A DNA stretch of 64,000 nt from Burkholderia seminalis DSM 23518 (GTDB taxonomy: Bacteria > Pseudomonadota > Gammaproteobacteria > Burkholderiales > Burkholderiaceae), in NCBI RefSeq assembly GCF_902832885.1, contig NZ_CADFDK010000003.1, forward strand, positions 124,001-188,000, in the 5' to 3' direction. The notes below the pieces were generated by a model. It was given only the letters and a program-made list of their open reading frames with translations, did no database searches and was not told where the DNA came from. Below are positions 1-9,243 of this stretch, piece after piece. Numbering within the stretch: position 1 is the first letter of the stretch; each line of letters opens with the position of its first letter. The translations under genes and the position numbers were made by a program.

Positions 1-886
1 AGCGCTGCGCGAACGCGACGGCCGACGGCAGCTTGTCGAGCGCGGGGCCGGGCTCCAGATCCTGCGTGCCTTCGCCCGCGTTGCCGGCGATCTTCAGGAA
101 TGCGTTGCTTTTCAATGCGCCGGCGCCGAACAGCTGCGCACGGATGCCGAGCGAGCGCATCTGCTTGACGAGCATCGCCCCCTGTTCGTCGAGCCCGCCG
201 AAGAACAGCAGGTCGACGTTGTTGCTCTTCATCGTCGTCAGGATGCCGCGGAAATCGACGGCCTTGTCGTTCGTGTATTCGCGGCCGACGATGCTGCCGT
301 GCGCGTCCTTCACGCCTTTCTCGAATGCGTCGGCGAGGCCCTGGCCGAACGCGGTGCGATCGTCGATGATGCCGATCCGCTTCGCCTTCAACTGCTCGAC
401 CGCGAAGCGGCCGGCCACCACGCCGCCGACGCCGTCGTGCCCCATCGTGCGGAACACGTTCTTGAAGCCCTGCATCGTCAGCTGCGGATTGGTCGAGCCG
501 GGAGTGATCATCGCGACGTTCGCCTGCTTGTAGACGGCCGACGCGGGAATGCTGCAGCCGGAATTGTAGTGGCCGATCACGCCGACCACGCCGTCGTCGA
601 CGAGCTTCTGTGCGACCTGGATCGCGATGCGCGGATCGGCCTGGTCGTCCTGCACGTCGAGCACGAAGCGCACCGGCTTGCCGCCGATGGTCGGATACTT
701 TGCGTTCTCCTCGTCGAGGGCGAGCTGCGCCCCGTATTGCAGATCCTTGCCGACGCGCGCGACCGGCCCCGTCAGCGGGCCGGCGAAGCCGATCTTGACG
801 GTTTCCGGGTCGGCTGCGAGCGCCGACCCCGCGACCGTGCCGATCGAGCAGACGGCCAGCCATACCAGCCAGTGACGACGATTCAT
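1..886 (-). CDS. ABC transporter substrate-binding protein, branched-chain amino acid type (3' end cut by window)
   Basis: This is the periplasmic ligand-binding subunit of a LivK-like ABC importer (periplasmic binding protein type I fold). The protein starts with a signal peptide (two Arg, a hydrophobic stretch, then ALA-A near residue 24). It continues with the family motif KIGFAGPLTGPVARVGKD, and later shows DDRTAFGQGLADAFEKGV, typical of Leu/Ile/Val binding proteins. The start at 886 has an AAGGAG ribosome site 8 bases upstream. The C-terminus lies outside the window. The next gene on the same strand is an amino-acid oxidase-like flavoprotein, so uptake and oxidation of an amino acid or related amine is a reasonable inference. 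The actual ligand cannot be told. Confidence 0.9.
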   Translation of the reverse strand, partial: MNRRHWLVWLAVCSIGTVAGSALAADPETVKIGFAGPLTGPVARVGKDLQYGAQLALDEENAKYPTIGGKPVRFVLDVQDDQADPRIAIQVAQKLVDDGVVGVIGHYNSGCSIPASAVYKQANVAMITPGSTNPQLTMQGFKNVFRTMGHDGVGGVVAGRFAVEQLKAKRIGIIDDRTAFGQGLADAFEKGVKDAHGSIVGREYTNDKAVDFRGILTTMKSNNVDLLFFGGLDEQGAMLVKQMRSLGIRAQLFGAGALKSNAFLKIAGNAGEGTQDLEPGPALDKLPSAVAFAQR

Positions 887-927
887 GATGCTTCTCCTTG
901 CGTGGGTGGAAGGGGGCGTGGCGCGCG

Positions 928-2157
928 TCAGAATCGCGCGGCCCGGTACGGCGCGAGGTCCAGCGGCGGAGCGCGCCGGGCGACGAGGTCGGCGACGAGC
1001 TGTCCGGTGATGCCGGCGAGCGTCACGCCGAGATGCTGATGACCGAATGCATGGATCACGCGCGCACTGCCGCGTGCGTGGCCGATGACGGGCACGCCGT
1101 CGGGCAGCGTCGGCCGGAAGCCGAGCCAGTTGCGCGTCGGCGCGCCGAGCGACGGCACGGCTTCGCGCGCGGACCGCGTGAGCAGCGCGACGAGCGACGG
1201 GTTCATCGGCGCGTCGAAGCCGCCGAGCTCGACGGTGCCGGCCGCGCGCAGCCCTTCGTCGAGCGGCGTCATGTAGAAGCCGCGTTCGGCCCAGCCGACC
1301 GGCCGCGTGACGCGCTCTCCGGGCGCGCCGAACTGCACGTGATAACCGCGCTCGGTGTCGAGCGGCACCGCATCGCCGCATGCGGCCGCGAATTCGCGCG
1401 AGCGGGCGCCCGCGGCGACGACGACGTGATCGAACGCGCGGACCGTCCCGCCCGCCTGCACGTTCACGGTATCGCCGGCAGGCGTGATGCGCTCGACGCG
1501 CGCGCGATCGAGCGTCGCGCCGCCGGCGGAAAGGTGCGCGAACAACGCGCCGAGAAAGCCGTGCGGATCGGAGAAATGCCAGCTGCCGACGAACAGCACG
1601 CCGCGCGCGAAGATAGGCGCGAGCGCGGGTTCGAGCGCGCGGATCGCGCCCGCGTCGAGCGTCTCGAACGGCACGCCGAGCCGGCGTCGCAACGCGAGCG
1701 ACGGTTGCGCGGCATCGAACGACGCCTGCCGCGCGTACAGGTACAGGCATTCGCGCGGCCGCACGAACGCCGCGAGCCGCGGCGAAGCGAGCAGCGGCGC
1801 ATAACCGTCGGCGGCGCGCGACAACAGGGCGGCCAGCGCGCTCGCGCTGCGTGCGTGGCGCGCGGGCGTCGATGCGAGCAGGAACCGCGCGAGCCACGGT
1901 GCGCCGTGCAGCAGGTACGGCCAGCGGATACGCAGCGGGCTGTCGGCGGCGAACAGGAAGTGCGGCAGCTCGCGGAACACGGACGGCCCGTTCACCGGCA
2001 CGCAGCCGTACGGCGCGAACGTCGCGGCATTGCCGAACGATGCACCCTCGCCGACGCCGGCCGGATCGAACAGCGTCACGCGATGCCCGTCGCGCTGCAG
2101 CCATGCCGCCGCGCCGAGCCCGATGAAGCCCGCACCCACGATGGCGACGTTCGCCAT
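928..2157 (-). CDS. FAD-dependent oxidoreductase, D-amino acid dehydrogenase (DadA) family
   Basis: This is a 409-residue flavoprotein of the DAO/DadA family, which oxidatively deaminates D-amino acids or related amines and passes electrons to the respiratory chain. The N-terminal dinucleotide motif GAGFIG sits at residues 8-13. The C-terminal family block LGFRPTLPDGVPVIG and the FAD-contacting GHQHLGVTLAGITG follow near the end. I chose the start at 2157 because GGAGGGG lies just upstream; an in-frame ATG ten codons earlier lacks one. It is divergent from the MocR regulator at 2320 and 41 bases upstream of the binding-protein gene on the same strand, so the two are probably co-transcribed. 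The substrate is unknown; a DadA role in D-alanine use is only one option. Confidence 0.88.
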   Translation of the reverse strand: MANVAIVGAGFIGLGAAAWLQRDGHRVTLFDPAGVGEGASFGNAATFAPYGCVPVNGPSVFRELPHFLFAADSPLRIRWPYLLHGAPWLARFLLASTPARHARSASALAALLSRAADGYAPLLASPRLAAFVRPRECLYLYARQASFDAAQPSLALRRRLGVPFETLDAGAIRALEPALAPIFARGVLFVGSWHFSDPHGFLGALFAHLSAGGATLDRARVERITPAGDTVNVQAGGTVRAFDHVVVAAGARSREFAAACGDAVPLDTERGYHVQFGAPGERVTRPVGWAERGFYMTPLDEGLRAAGTVELGGFDAPMNPSLVALLTRSAREAVPSLGAPTRNWLGFRPTLPDGVPVIGHARGSARVIHAFGHQHLGVTLAGITGQLVADLVARRAPPLDLAPYRAARF

Positions 2158-2183
2158 GACGCTTCCCCTCCGGTCCACAAGGT

Positions 2184-2250
2184 TCACACAAAGTTGCGAT
2201 CAAGAATCACACAGTAATTTTTTGTGTGCAATCAAAAAGAGATTGTGTGG
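2184..2250. promoter_or_regulatory. Candidate MocR operator: repeated TTGTGTG/CACACAA elements
   Basis: The AT-rich gap between the divergent oxidase and MocR genes carries CACACAA at 2185-2191 and CACACA at 2208-2213. It also carries TTGTGTG at 2222-2228 and 2243-2249, the last pair spaced 21 bases (two helical turns). A further TTGTGTGG lies at 2368-2375, after the first possible start codon of the regulator. MocR/GntR proteins usually bind direct repeats in such divergent gaps, so this is the likely control site for both genes. Binding is inferred from pattern and position only. Confidence 0.6.
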
Positions 2251-2319
2251 TGTTGGTGTTTACCCGATTTCAACCCGCTGATTCCGCAGACTTTTCCTTA
2301 AGCGTTTGACGGGGCGGGG

Positions 2320-3801
2320 ATGTCATATACAATCGCTGGGCAAATCAAAACGGCAGACAAACGCTTTTTGTGTGGTCATGGGCGACAAATGGAATCAGAC
2401 AAACTTTCCGGCGAGCGTGACGGCGGCCTGCCGGCGCAGGCGAAGCGGCCGACTTATGTCGAGGTATCGAGCTCGATCGAGGAGGAAATCCGCAGCGGCA
2501 CGTATCCGCCGGGCAGTCGCCTGCCGCCGCAGCGCCAGCTCGCGACGGAGCTCGGCATCAACGTGTCGACCGTGTCGCGTGCGTACAAGGAACTGCAGCT
2601 GCGCGGCCTCGTGATCGGCAGCAAGCGGCGCGGCTCGCTCGTCACCGGCGGCGCGATGCCGAGCATCGCGCCGGCCCGCGCGGCGCTCGCGGCCGGCAAC
2701 GGCGTGATCGACCTGACCGTGAACCGCCCGGCGACCGGCGAGTTTCTCGCGAGCCTCGCGCAGACGTTCGGCACGCTGCCGAGCGACCCGCGGTTCGCCG
2801 CGCTGCAGGAATACCAGCCGCCGCAGGGCCCGGACTGGGCGCGGGCGGCCGGTGCGCAGTGGCTTGCCGCGCCCGGCTTCACGCCGTCGCGCGACCAGGT
2901 GGTCGTCACGAGCGGCGCGCAGCACGGGCTGTATGCGGTGCTGAACAGCCTGATCGGCACCGACGGCGTGATCGTCGCCGATCGCCTCACGTACTACGGC
3001 CTCAAGGCGCTCGCGCCGGTATTCCAGTTCGAGATCGTCAGCGCGCCGGCCGACGACGACGGCTTGCTGCCCGACGAGATCGAGCGGATCTGCCAGCGCA
3101 TGCCGGTCAAGGCGATCTTCGTCGTGCCGAACCTGCAGAACCCGACCGTGACGACGATGAGCCTCGCGCGCCGGATGGCGCTCGTCGACATCGCGCGCCG
3201 CCATCACGTGACGATCATCGAGGACGACGTGTACGGCCCGCTCGTGCGCGACCGGCTGCCGGCGATCGCGGGGCTATGTCCCGAGCTGACGTTCCATCTC
3301 GGCGCGACGTCGAAGATCCTCGCGCCGGGGCTGCGCCTCGGCTACCTGAGCTGCCCGCGCGACAGCGTCGCGCTGTGCGCGGAAGCCGTGCGCACGACCG
3401 CATGGATGCCCGCGCCGACGTCGATGCTGATCGCCACGGTGTGGATCGAGGACGGCACCGCCGAGCGGATCATGGCCGCGCAACTCGCGGAGATCCGCGC
3501 ACGTGTCGATTTCGCCCGCGAACTGCTGCCGGCCGGGCAGTTGAAGGCCGACCCGGCGTGCATGTTCGTGTGGCTGCGGCTGCCGCCGCCGTGGCGTGCC
3601 GACGACTTCGCCGCGAATGCGAAGGCGCGCGGCGTGATCGTGATGCCGTCGTCGACGTTCGCGGTCGACCGTGCGGAAATCGAGCACGGCGTGCGCATCA
3701 ACCTCGCGTGTCCGGCCACGCGCGACGAACTCGTCAACGGGCTGCGGATCCTGGCGGGCACGCTGAAGGACCGGCCGCGCGCGCTGTTCGGGTCGATCTG
3801 A
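2320..3801 (+). CDS. MocR-type transcriptional regulator (GntR HTH plus aminotransferase domain)
   Basis: This is a PLP-binding regulator of the MocR/PdxR family. A winged-helix GntR domain lies at about residues 45-110 (motif SRLPPQRQLATELGINVSTV). A class I aminotransferase-fold domain follows, with the PLP-lysine in GATSKILAPG (about K332). The total length of 493 is usual for the family. Two starts are possible. The one at 2320 follows a G-rich stretch; the ATG at 2389 gives a 470-residue protein starting just before the HTH and leaves one TTGTGTGG repeat upstream. I prefer neither strongly. It is divergent from the amino-acid oxidase and binding-protein genes, which it probably controls in response to an amino-acid ligand or PLP adduct. 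Confidence 0.88.
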   Translation: MSYTIAGQIKTADKRFLCGHGRQMESDKLSGERDGGLPAQAKRPTYVEVSSSIEEEIRSGTYPPGSRLPPQRQLATELGINVSTVSRAYKELQLRGLVIGSKRRGSLVTGGAMPSIAPARAALAAGNGVIDLTVNRPATGEFLASLAQTFGTLPSDPRFAALQEYQPPQGPDWARAAGAQWLAAPGFTPSRDQVVVTSGAQHGLYAVLNSLIGTDGVIVADRLTYYGLKALAPVFQFEIVSAPADDDGLLPDEIERICQRMPVKAIFVVPNLQNPTVTTMSLARRMALVDIARRHHVTIIEDDVYGPLVRDRLPAIAGLCPELTFHLGATSKILAPGLRLGYLSCPRDSVALCAEAVRTTAWMPAPTSMLIATVWIEDGTAERIMAAQLAEIRARVDFARELLPAGQLKADPACMFVWLRLPPPWRADDFAANAKARGVIVMPSSTFAVDRAEIEHGVRINLACPATRDELVNGLRILAGTLKDRPRALFGSI

Positions 3802-3826
3802 CGGCGGGCACGCACGTTCGCAAGGC

Positions 3827-6001
3827 CTACTCGAGCAGATGCGCGACGACGTCGACGATCCGCTGCAGCAGCGCCTCGTCGTAGGGTAGCCACGGCACCG
3901 CGCGCAGCGGCGACGGCGGCGGCTCGAGCGGGGCGTCGACAGGCTCGCCGTCGCGCGTCACGCGGCCGGTCGCGCAATGCACCGACCACGCGCCGACGTG
4001 CACGTGGCGATCGTCGATCGTGATCTTCCCTTGCGCAACCGGTTCGGCGAACACGAGCGACAGCACGTGTTTGCGATGCCGCGCCATCACGCCGAGCGGC
4101 AGCGCCGACAACCGGTTCAGGCGCTGCCGGCGTTCGGTTTCGAGGTCGCGCTGGCGGGCCGGGTCCGCCGCGAGCGAAGCGGCGGCCGCGCGTGTCGCGG
4201 GGTCGTCGAGCGCGAACGCGGCCACGCTCACCAGCAGGTCGACCGCCCGCGCCACTTCGGAGAACACGACAGCGTCGATCTCGCCGATCGGCACCGGCAC
4301 CCAGCGCCGGTCGTGCCGGCGCTCGAAGACCAGCCGGCGCGACGTGCCGTGGCCCTCCGTGCCGGGATAGAGCCGCGCATCGACGAGGAAGGTCGCGCGC
4401 ACGTCGCCGAATTCACGGGCGAGCCCGTCGTCGTACGCGCGGATCGACCAGCCTTCGCGGCGCGCGACGCCGAGCAGCGGCCGGCTCGACAGCACGTGAC
4501 CTTCGAACATCGCGGAATCGCTCGCCGACGCGTCGCCGTCGGCCGGCACGTAGTACTCGCGGAACGCCTGCCGCACCGGCTGCCGGAGCGTGCGGTCGAC
4601 GATCGCGCGCTGCCACGCGAGCCGCTCGTGCGCGTCGGCCAGCAGCGGATGCCATAGCCGGATCGTGCAGTCGTCGGCGATCTCGCATGCGTGCCCGGCC
4701 GCGTCGCGCGGCACGACCTTGCCTTTCGCGATGTCGGGGATGAACGATTGCGTCGAGCCATCGCGGCCGCACGCTTGCCAGATCATCCGCACGGAGAACG
4801 CGGCGCCGGCCGGCGTATCGACGAGACGCTCGCGCCATTCGGCATGACCTAGCGACATCGGCTGCCAGAAGCCGGCTTCCATGCAGGTGGCAAGCATCGC
4901 GAGCTGCTTCTTGTCCGGTTTCGCGTCGAGCGTCATGCGCAGCGCGGTGTGCGGCCGCTCGCCGAGCGCACGTTCGGCGGGTTTCAGGTTGCGCGCGAGC
5001 TTTTTCTGCACGCCCGCGTGACGCACCGTGGCGAGCGCGTCGCGCAGCGCGCGCACGCTCTCCGGCGTCGGGATCGTCTCGACCGCATGGCCGAGCGCAA
5101 TCGCGAGCGACTGCGACGGCACTGTTTTCGCGGTCGTCGGCGCGACGCATACGCCGGTCAGCAGCGGCCCGATCAGCGGGCGCAGCCATGCTTCGTCGCG
5201 ATAGGCGGCCACGCGCGCGGCGCGCGCGACGACCTGCGCGTCGTCGGTCGTGAACGCGCGATCTGCCTCGTACGGCACGGCGCCGGCGTGCAGCGCGGCG
5301 ACCAGTCGCGCGGCCTCGGTCAGCGCGTCGCGCGCGAACGCGACGTACGCGGCGTCTTCCGCGAGCGTGACGGCCGGGTCGCCGAAGTCGAGCCACAGCC
5401 GTTTCGGCGCGAAATAGCCGTCGTTCGTCGCGGCCAGCGCGAGCAGCGCGGCCGGCCCGAGTTCGGGCAACACGTCGAGTTCGCGCAGGCGAAACGGCGA
5501 ATCCGCCAGCGCCTGCGCGTACGCATCGCGCCGCGCCGAGAAGTCGCGGCGGCCAGCGAACCAGTCGAGCGCATACGCGCCATACGCGGATTTCGCCCGC
5601 GGTTCGCCGTCTTCCGGTTCGCCCGCGATGCGCGCCAGTTCGGCTTGCAGCGCGGGCGACGGCAGCGCATCGAGACAGGGCAGGTCTTCCAGCGCACGTT
5701 TCCATCCGCCGGGCGGAATGTCGCGGAACAGTTCGAGCGCGGCATCGGCGTCGACGAGCGGCACGAGGCCGAGCGCGTCGATCTGCCCGCGCAGCCAGCG
5801 CGTGAATTCGGCGCGTGGGTCGTCGTACGCGTGGTCGCGCAGCATGATGTCGTGCTCGGCGCGACGCAGCGCCGGCCAGACCGTACCGAGCGTGTGCGCA
5901 TCGAGCGTCGACAGGTCGATCGGCGCGCCGGTAAAGCGCGGATGGTCGGCGCTGCCGGTCAGTCGCGCGACGAGCCGCGCGGCGAGGTCGCGATCAGTCA
6001 T
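3827..6001 (-). CDS. DUF4132 domain-containing protein
   Basis: This is a 724-residue cytoplasmic protein without signal peptide or membrane segments. The C-terminal half carries the DUF4132 signature. It includes a conserved block around residues 340-375 ending AKPDKKQLAMLATCMEAGFW and a later DDCTIRLWHPLLADAHERLAWQ. The function of the family is not known to me; members often sit in polymorphic MolR/WGR-like contexts. It converges with the MocR gene on its left (25-base gap). To its right is a 450-base gap and then another MocR regulator. Nothing in its neighbours defines a pathway. Confidence 0.8.
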   Translation of the reverse strand: MTDRDLAARLVARLTGSADHPRFTGAPIDLSTLDAHTLGTVWPALRRAEHDIMLRDHAYDDPRAEFTRWLRGQIDALGLVPLVDADAALELFRDIPPGGWKRALEDLPCLDALPSPALQAELARIAGEPEDGEPRAKSAYGAYALDWFAGRRDFSARRDAYAQALADSPFRLRELDVLPELGPAALLALAATNDGYFAPKRLWLDFGDPAVTLAEDAAYVAFARDALTEAARLVAALHAGAVPYEADRAFTTDDAQVVARAARVAAYRDEAWLRPLIGPLLTGVCVAPTTAKTVPSQSLAIALGHAVETIPTPESVRALRDALATVRHAGVQKKLARNLKPAERALGERPHTALRMTLDAKPDKKQLAMLATCMEAGFWQPMSLGHAEWRERLVDTPAGAAFSVRMIWQACGRDGSTQSFIPDIAKGKVVPRDAAGHACEIADDCTIRLWHPLLADAHERLAWQRAIVDRTLRQPVRQAFREYYVPADGDASASDSAMFEGHVLSSRPLLGVARREGWSIRAYDDGLAREFGDVRATFLVDARLYPGTEGHGTSRRLVFERRHDRRWVPVPIGEIDAVVFSEVARAVDLLVSVAAFALDDPATRAAAASLAADPARQRDLETERRQRLNRLSALPLGVMARHRKHVLSLVFAEPVAQGKITIDDRHVHVGAWSVHCATGRVTRDGEPVDAPLEPPPSPLRAVPWLPYDEALLQRIVDVVAHLLE

Positions 6002-6282
6002 CGGCGGTTTCCGGGCCGGCGGCGCGCGATGCGCGGGCAGTCGTTACGTTCTGACACCATTTCATCATCTGTACTGGTCGGGCGTTGCGGATCAAGGCGC
6101 CGGGGGCGGCGGCCCGTTCGATCGCATGCGCGGCGGGGCTGACTCCGGTCATGAAAAACCGTGCGGCCGCACAGTATTGCACTCCCGTCGAGACGGTCGG
6201 ACGAATGCCCGTGTCGCGGTCGTTCCAGGCCGATCCGGCCGCGCCGCGCGCGGTTTCCGGCCGCCAGGCCATTTCATAAGAC

Positions 6283-6323
6283 GTACAGTTCTCCCGCCAT
6301 GCGCGATTCGCGCCGAACTGTAC
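6283..6323. promoter_or_regulatory. Candidate operator: 9-base inverted repeat GTACAGTTC ... GAACTGTAC
   Basis: A perfect inverted repeat (6283-6291 and 6315-6323, 23 bases between the arms) sits in the long gap before the second MocR gene. Related half-sites follow downstream: TGTGTAC at 6344-6350 and AACTGTTCTG near 6359. CTGTACTGG lies at 6069-6077. Repeats of this kind are typical of autoregulated MocR/PdxR promoters. The rest of the 6002-6454 gap shows no convincing gene. Confidence 0.5.
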
Positions 6324-6454
6324 TCTTGTTCGCGTGGTCGATGTGTGTACTCGCCGCCAACTGTTCTGCTCTTAAGATTCCACCATCAAGTGCACAGTGC
6401 CGCGGATCCAGTCGTACCGGAACCCTGTCGGCGCATCTTCAAGAGAGAGCCGCG

Positions 6455-6583
6455 ATGGAAAAGGCAAAACCGGAGGGAAGGATCAGGAATCACGACGGCC
6501 CGGTCGGCGGGCGAAACACGTGCGTGCCGGACGCACACGGCAGGGCGGCGCGGCTGCGCATGCCGGCGGGAGACGCACGATGA
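6455..6583 (+). CDS. Putative 42-residue leader peptide overlapping the MocR start
   Basis: A short reading frame begins MEKAKPEGRIRNHDG after an AGAGAGAG stretch. It ends with a TGA that overlaps the ATG of the following MocR gene (ATGA arrangement). Such overlap often means translational coupling. The peptide has no recognisable domain, is rich in Arg and Gly, and could equally be chance in GC-rich DNA. The start and the overlap are what support it; conservation is unknown. Confidence 0.3.
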   Translation: MEKAKPEGRIRNHDGPVGGRNTCVPDAHGRAARLRMPAGDAR

Positions 6584-8004
6584 AACTCTACGAAAAACTC
6601 GCGGACGACATCGAGCGCCTGATCCGCCAGGGCGTGTACCGGCACGGCGACCGGATTCCGTCGGTGCGGCAGGCGAGCCAGCAGCACCGGATCAGCATCA
6701 CGACCGTGCTGCACGCGTATCTGCTGCTGGAAAGCCGCGGGCTGCTGGAAAGCCGGCCGCAGTCGGGCTATTTCGTGAACCTGCGCCGCGACGACGGCCA
6801 CGCGCCGGTGCGCGAGCTGCGGCCGTCGAAGCCGATCGCGATCTCGTCGTCGGTCGACGTGAGCCGGCTCGTGCTGTCGACGCTGCGTTCGATCGGCACG
6901 GACGACGCGGTGCCGCTGGGCTCGCCGTATCCGGACCCGAGCCTGTTTCCGTTCGAGAAGCTGAACCGCTACGCGTATGCGGCCGGCCGCGACAAGTCGC
7001 TGTGGGGCGTGACGGACGGGCTGCCGCCCGGCCATCCGCGCCTGATTCGGCAGATCGCGCGCCGCTACCTGGAAAACGGGATGTCGGTGGACCCGAACGA
7101 GATCATCGTGACGGTGGGCGCGACGGAGGCGATCAACCTGTGCCTGCAGGCGGTGGCGAAGCCGGGCGACACGATCGCGGTGGAATCGCCGACGTTCTAC
7201 GCGATGCTGCATGCGATCGAGCGGATGGGGATGAAGGCGATCGAGGTCGCGACGCATCCGGAGTACGGGATCGACATCGCGGCGCTGGCCGCGATCGCGA
7301 AGTCGCAGCCGATCGCGGCGTGCATGGTGATGCCGAACTTCCAGAACCCGCTCGGGTTCCAGATGCCCGACGAGCGCAAGCGCGAACTGGTTGAGTTTGC
7401 AACGAAAACCGGCATGCCGATCATCGAGAACGGCGTGTACAACGAACTGTACTTCGGCAACATGCATCCCAGCACGCTGAAATCGTTCGACCGCCATGAC
7501 ATCGTGCTGCATTGCTCGTCGTTCTCGAAGAGCCTGACGGCCGCGTACCGGATCGGCTGGGCGCTGCCGGGCCGCTATCGGGAACAGGTCGAGAAGCTGA
7601 AGTTCCTGAACACGCTCGCGACGCCGTCGCTGCCGCAACTGGCGATCGCGGAGTTTCTCGAACGCGACGGCTACGAGCACCACCTGCGGCGGATTCGCAA
7701 GGCGTATGCGCAGCAGGCGAACCTGATGCGGGCGATGGTGTCGCGGTTCTTTCCGGAGGGCACGCGCATCTCGAGCCCGGCGGGCGGCTACGTGCTGTGG
7801 ATCGAGCTGCCCGCGCAGGTCGATGCGATGCGGCTGTACCAGCTCGCGCTGGAGCAGGGGATCACGATCGGCCCCGGCTACATGTTCTCGATCGCGGACA
7901 GCTACCGGAACTTCATCCGCCTGAACTACAGCAGCCCGTGGTCGCCGGAGATCGAACAGGCGGTCGTGACCGTCGGCAAGCTCGCCGCGCACTGTCTCGA
8001 CTGA
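6580..8004 (+). CDS. MocR-type transcriptional regulator (GntR HTH plus aminotransferase domain)
   Basis: This is a 474-residue PLP-dependent regulator. The GntR winged helix occupies residues 1-70 (MKLYEKLADDIERLIRQGVY, then HGDRIPSVRQASQQHRIS). The aminotransferase-like domain has the PLP-lysine in SFSKSLTAAYRIGW (about K317). The start at 6580 follows GGGAGA and begins exactly at the HTH; the open frame extends upstream without a better start. No transporter or PLP-synthesis gene is next to it, so its target may be distant or itself. It converges with formate dehydrogenase, 34 bases away. Confidence 0.88.
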   Translation: MKLYEKLADDIERLIRQGVYRHGDRIPSVRQASQQHRISITTVLHAYLLLESRGLLESRPQSGYFVNLRRDDGHAPVRELRPSKPIAISSSVDVSRLVLSTLRSIGTDDAVPLGSPYPDPSLFPFEKLNRYAYAAGRDKSLWGVTDGLPPGHPRLIRQIARRYLENGMSVDPNEIIVTVGATEAINLCLQAVAKPGDTIAVESPTFYAMLHAIERMGMKAIEVATHPEYGIDIAALAAIAKSQPIAACMVMPNFQNPLGFQMPDERKRELVEFATKTGMPIIENGVYNELYFGNMHPSTLKSFDRHDIVLHCSSFSKSLTAAYRIGWALPGRYREQVEKLKFLNTLATPSLPQLAIAEFLERDGYEHHLRRIRKAYAQQANLMRAMVSRFFPEGTRISSPAGGYVLWIELPAQVDAMRLYQLALEQGITIGPGYMFSIADSYRNFIRLNYSSPWSPEIEQAVVTVGKLAAHCLD

Positions 8005-8038
8005 CCGTACCGCCGTGCGTTGCGCGCCGCGCCCGGCG

Positions 8039-9199
8039 TCATGTCAGGCGGTACGACTGCGCGCCCGTGCCCGCGAGCGTGCCGCCGTCGACGATCAGGT
8101 ATTCATTGCGGATCGGCTTGCCGTCGAACCAGCATTGCAGGATTTCCAGCGTGCCGGCCGCATAACGCGCCTGCGCGGACAGCGACGTGCCCGAGATATG
8201 CGGCGTCATCCCGTTGAAGGGCATCGCGCGCCACGGATGGTCGGCCGGCGCCGGCTGCGGAAACCACACGTCGCCGCCGTAGCCGGCGAGATGCCCGGAC
8301 GTGACGGCATTCACGACCGCGTCGCGGTCGACCAGCTTCGCGCGCGCGGTGTTGATCAGGTACGCGCCGCGTTTCATCCGCGCGATCATCGCCGCGTCGA
8401 ACAGGTGCTCGGTCGACGGGTACAGCGGGATTTGCAGGTTGACGATGTCGACGGCGCTCGCCAGCGACGCGGGATCGGCGTGATACGTGAGCGCGAGTTC
8501 CTGTTCGATCGACGGGTCGAGCCGGTGGCGCTGCGTGTAGTGCAACTGCAGGCCGAACGGCTTCAGCCTGCGCAGTACCGCAAGCCCGATGCGCCCGGCG
8601 CCGACCGTGCCGAACTGCATCCCCTCGACGTCGTAGCTGCGCGACACGCAATCGGCGATGTTCCAGCCGCCTTGCTGCGCGACTGCGTGCGACGGCAGGT
8701 AGTTGCGCACCAGCGCGAGCGTCGTCATCACCACGTGTTCGGCCACGCTGATGCTGTTCGAGCCGGTGACTTCGGCGACGGTGATGTGCGCGCGCGCCGC
8801 GGCGTCCAGGTCGACATGATCGGAGCCGATCCCGGCCGTCAGCGCCAGCTTCAGCTTCGGCGCGCGGGCGATCCGGTCGGCCGTCAGGTACGCGGGCCAG
8901 AACGGCTGCGAAATCACCACGTCGGCTTCGGGGAGCCGGCGCTCGAATTCGGAATCGGGGCCGTCCTTGTCGCTCGTGACGATCAGCGTGTGACCGTGCG
9001 CTTCCATGTAATCGCGCAACCCGAGCGCGCCCGATACCGAACCGACGAGTTCGCCGGGCCGGAAGCCGAGCGGGCCGGCCGGCGTTGGCGCGGTCTGGCC
9101 GTCCGCGTACCGCGTCACGACCGGAATCGTGTCGCGCACGTAGCGCGGCGGATAGCCGTCGACGGGATCGGGGTAGAGCACGCACAGAACGGTGGCCAT
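8039..9199 (-). CDS. NAD-dependent formate dehydrogenase
   Basis: This is a 386-residue, single-subunit, metal-independent formate dehydrogenase of the D-2-hydroxyacid dehydrogenase superfamily, oxidising formate to CO2 with NAD+. The nucleotide motif GAGRIG lies at residues 200-205. Catalytic landmarks of the family are visible: QPFWPAYLT (about 98-106), TGSNSISVAEH with the formate-binding Asn (about 148), the Arg in NTARAKLVDR and the His in TPHISGTS. Length and sequence fit the Pseudomonas/plant type rather than phosphoglycerate dehydrogenases. AGGAGC precedes the start. It is divergent from the Rieske-reductase gene. It likely supplies NADH from formate or detoxifies C1 products. Confidence 0.93.
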   Translation of the reverse strand: MATVLCVLYPDPVDGYPPRYVRDTIPVVTRYADGQTAPTPAGPLGFRPGELVGSVSGALGLRDYMEAHGHTLIVTSDKDGPDSEFERRLPEADVVISQPFWPAYLTADRIARAPKLKLALTAGIGSDHVDLDAAARAHITVAEVTGSNSISVAEHVVMTTLALVRNYLPSHAVAQQGGWNIADCVSRSYDVEGMQFGTVGAGRIGLAVLRRLKPFGLQLHYTQRHRLDPSIEQELALTYHADPASLASAVDIVNLQIPLYPSTEHLFDAAMIARMKRGAYLINTARAKLVDRDAVVNAVTSGHLAGYGGDVWFPQPAPADHPWRAMPFNGMTPHISGTSLSAQARYAAGTLEILQCWFDGKPIRNEYLIVDGGTLAGTGAQSYRLT

Positions 9200-9229
9200 C
9201 GGGAGCGCTCCTGATGAGGAAAGAGAGGC

Positions 9230-9243
9230 GGCACGCGGATTGC
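9230..9243 (+). promoter_or_regulatory. Candidate sigma-54 promoter (GGCACGCGGATTGC) before the Rieske reductase
   Basis: The -24 GG (9230-9231) and -12 GC (9242-9243) have canonical N10 spacing with GGCAC and TTGC elements. Predicted transcription start is about 9255, leaving a leader of about 180 bases. A weaker match (GGCGGATGTGTTGC) lies at 9271-9284. It is the only good candidate left of the main sigma-54 cluster. Confidence 0.45.

Noticed and set aside
5994-6272. Minus-strand frame of 92 residues before the DUF4132 gene
   Set aside because: No ribosome site, no recognisable domain, and it covers the operator-like repeats; the region is better read as regulatory DNA.
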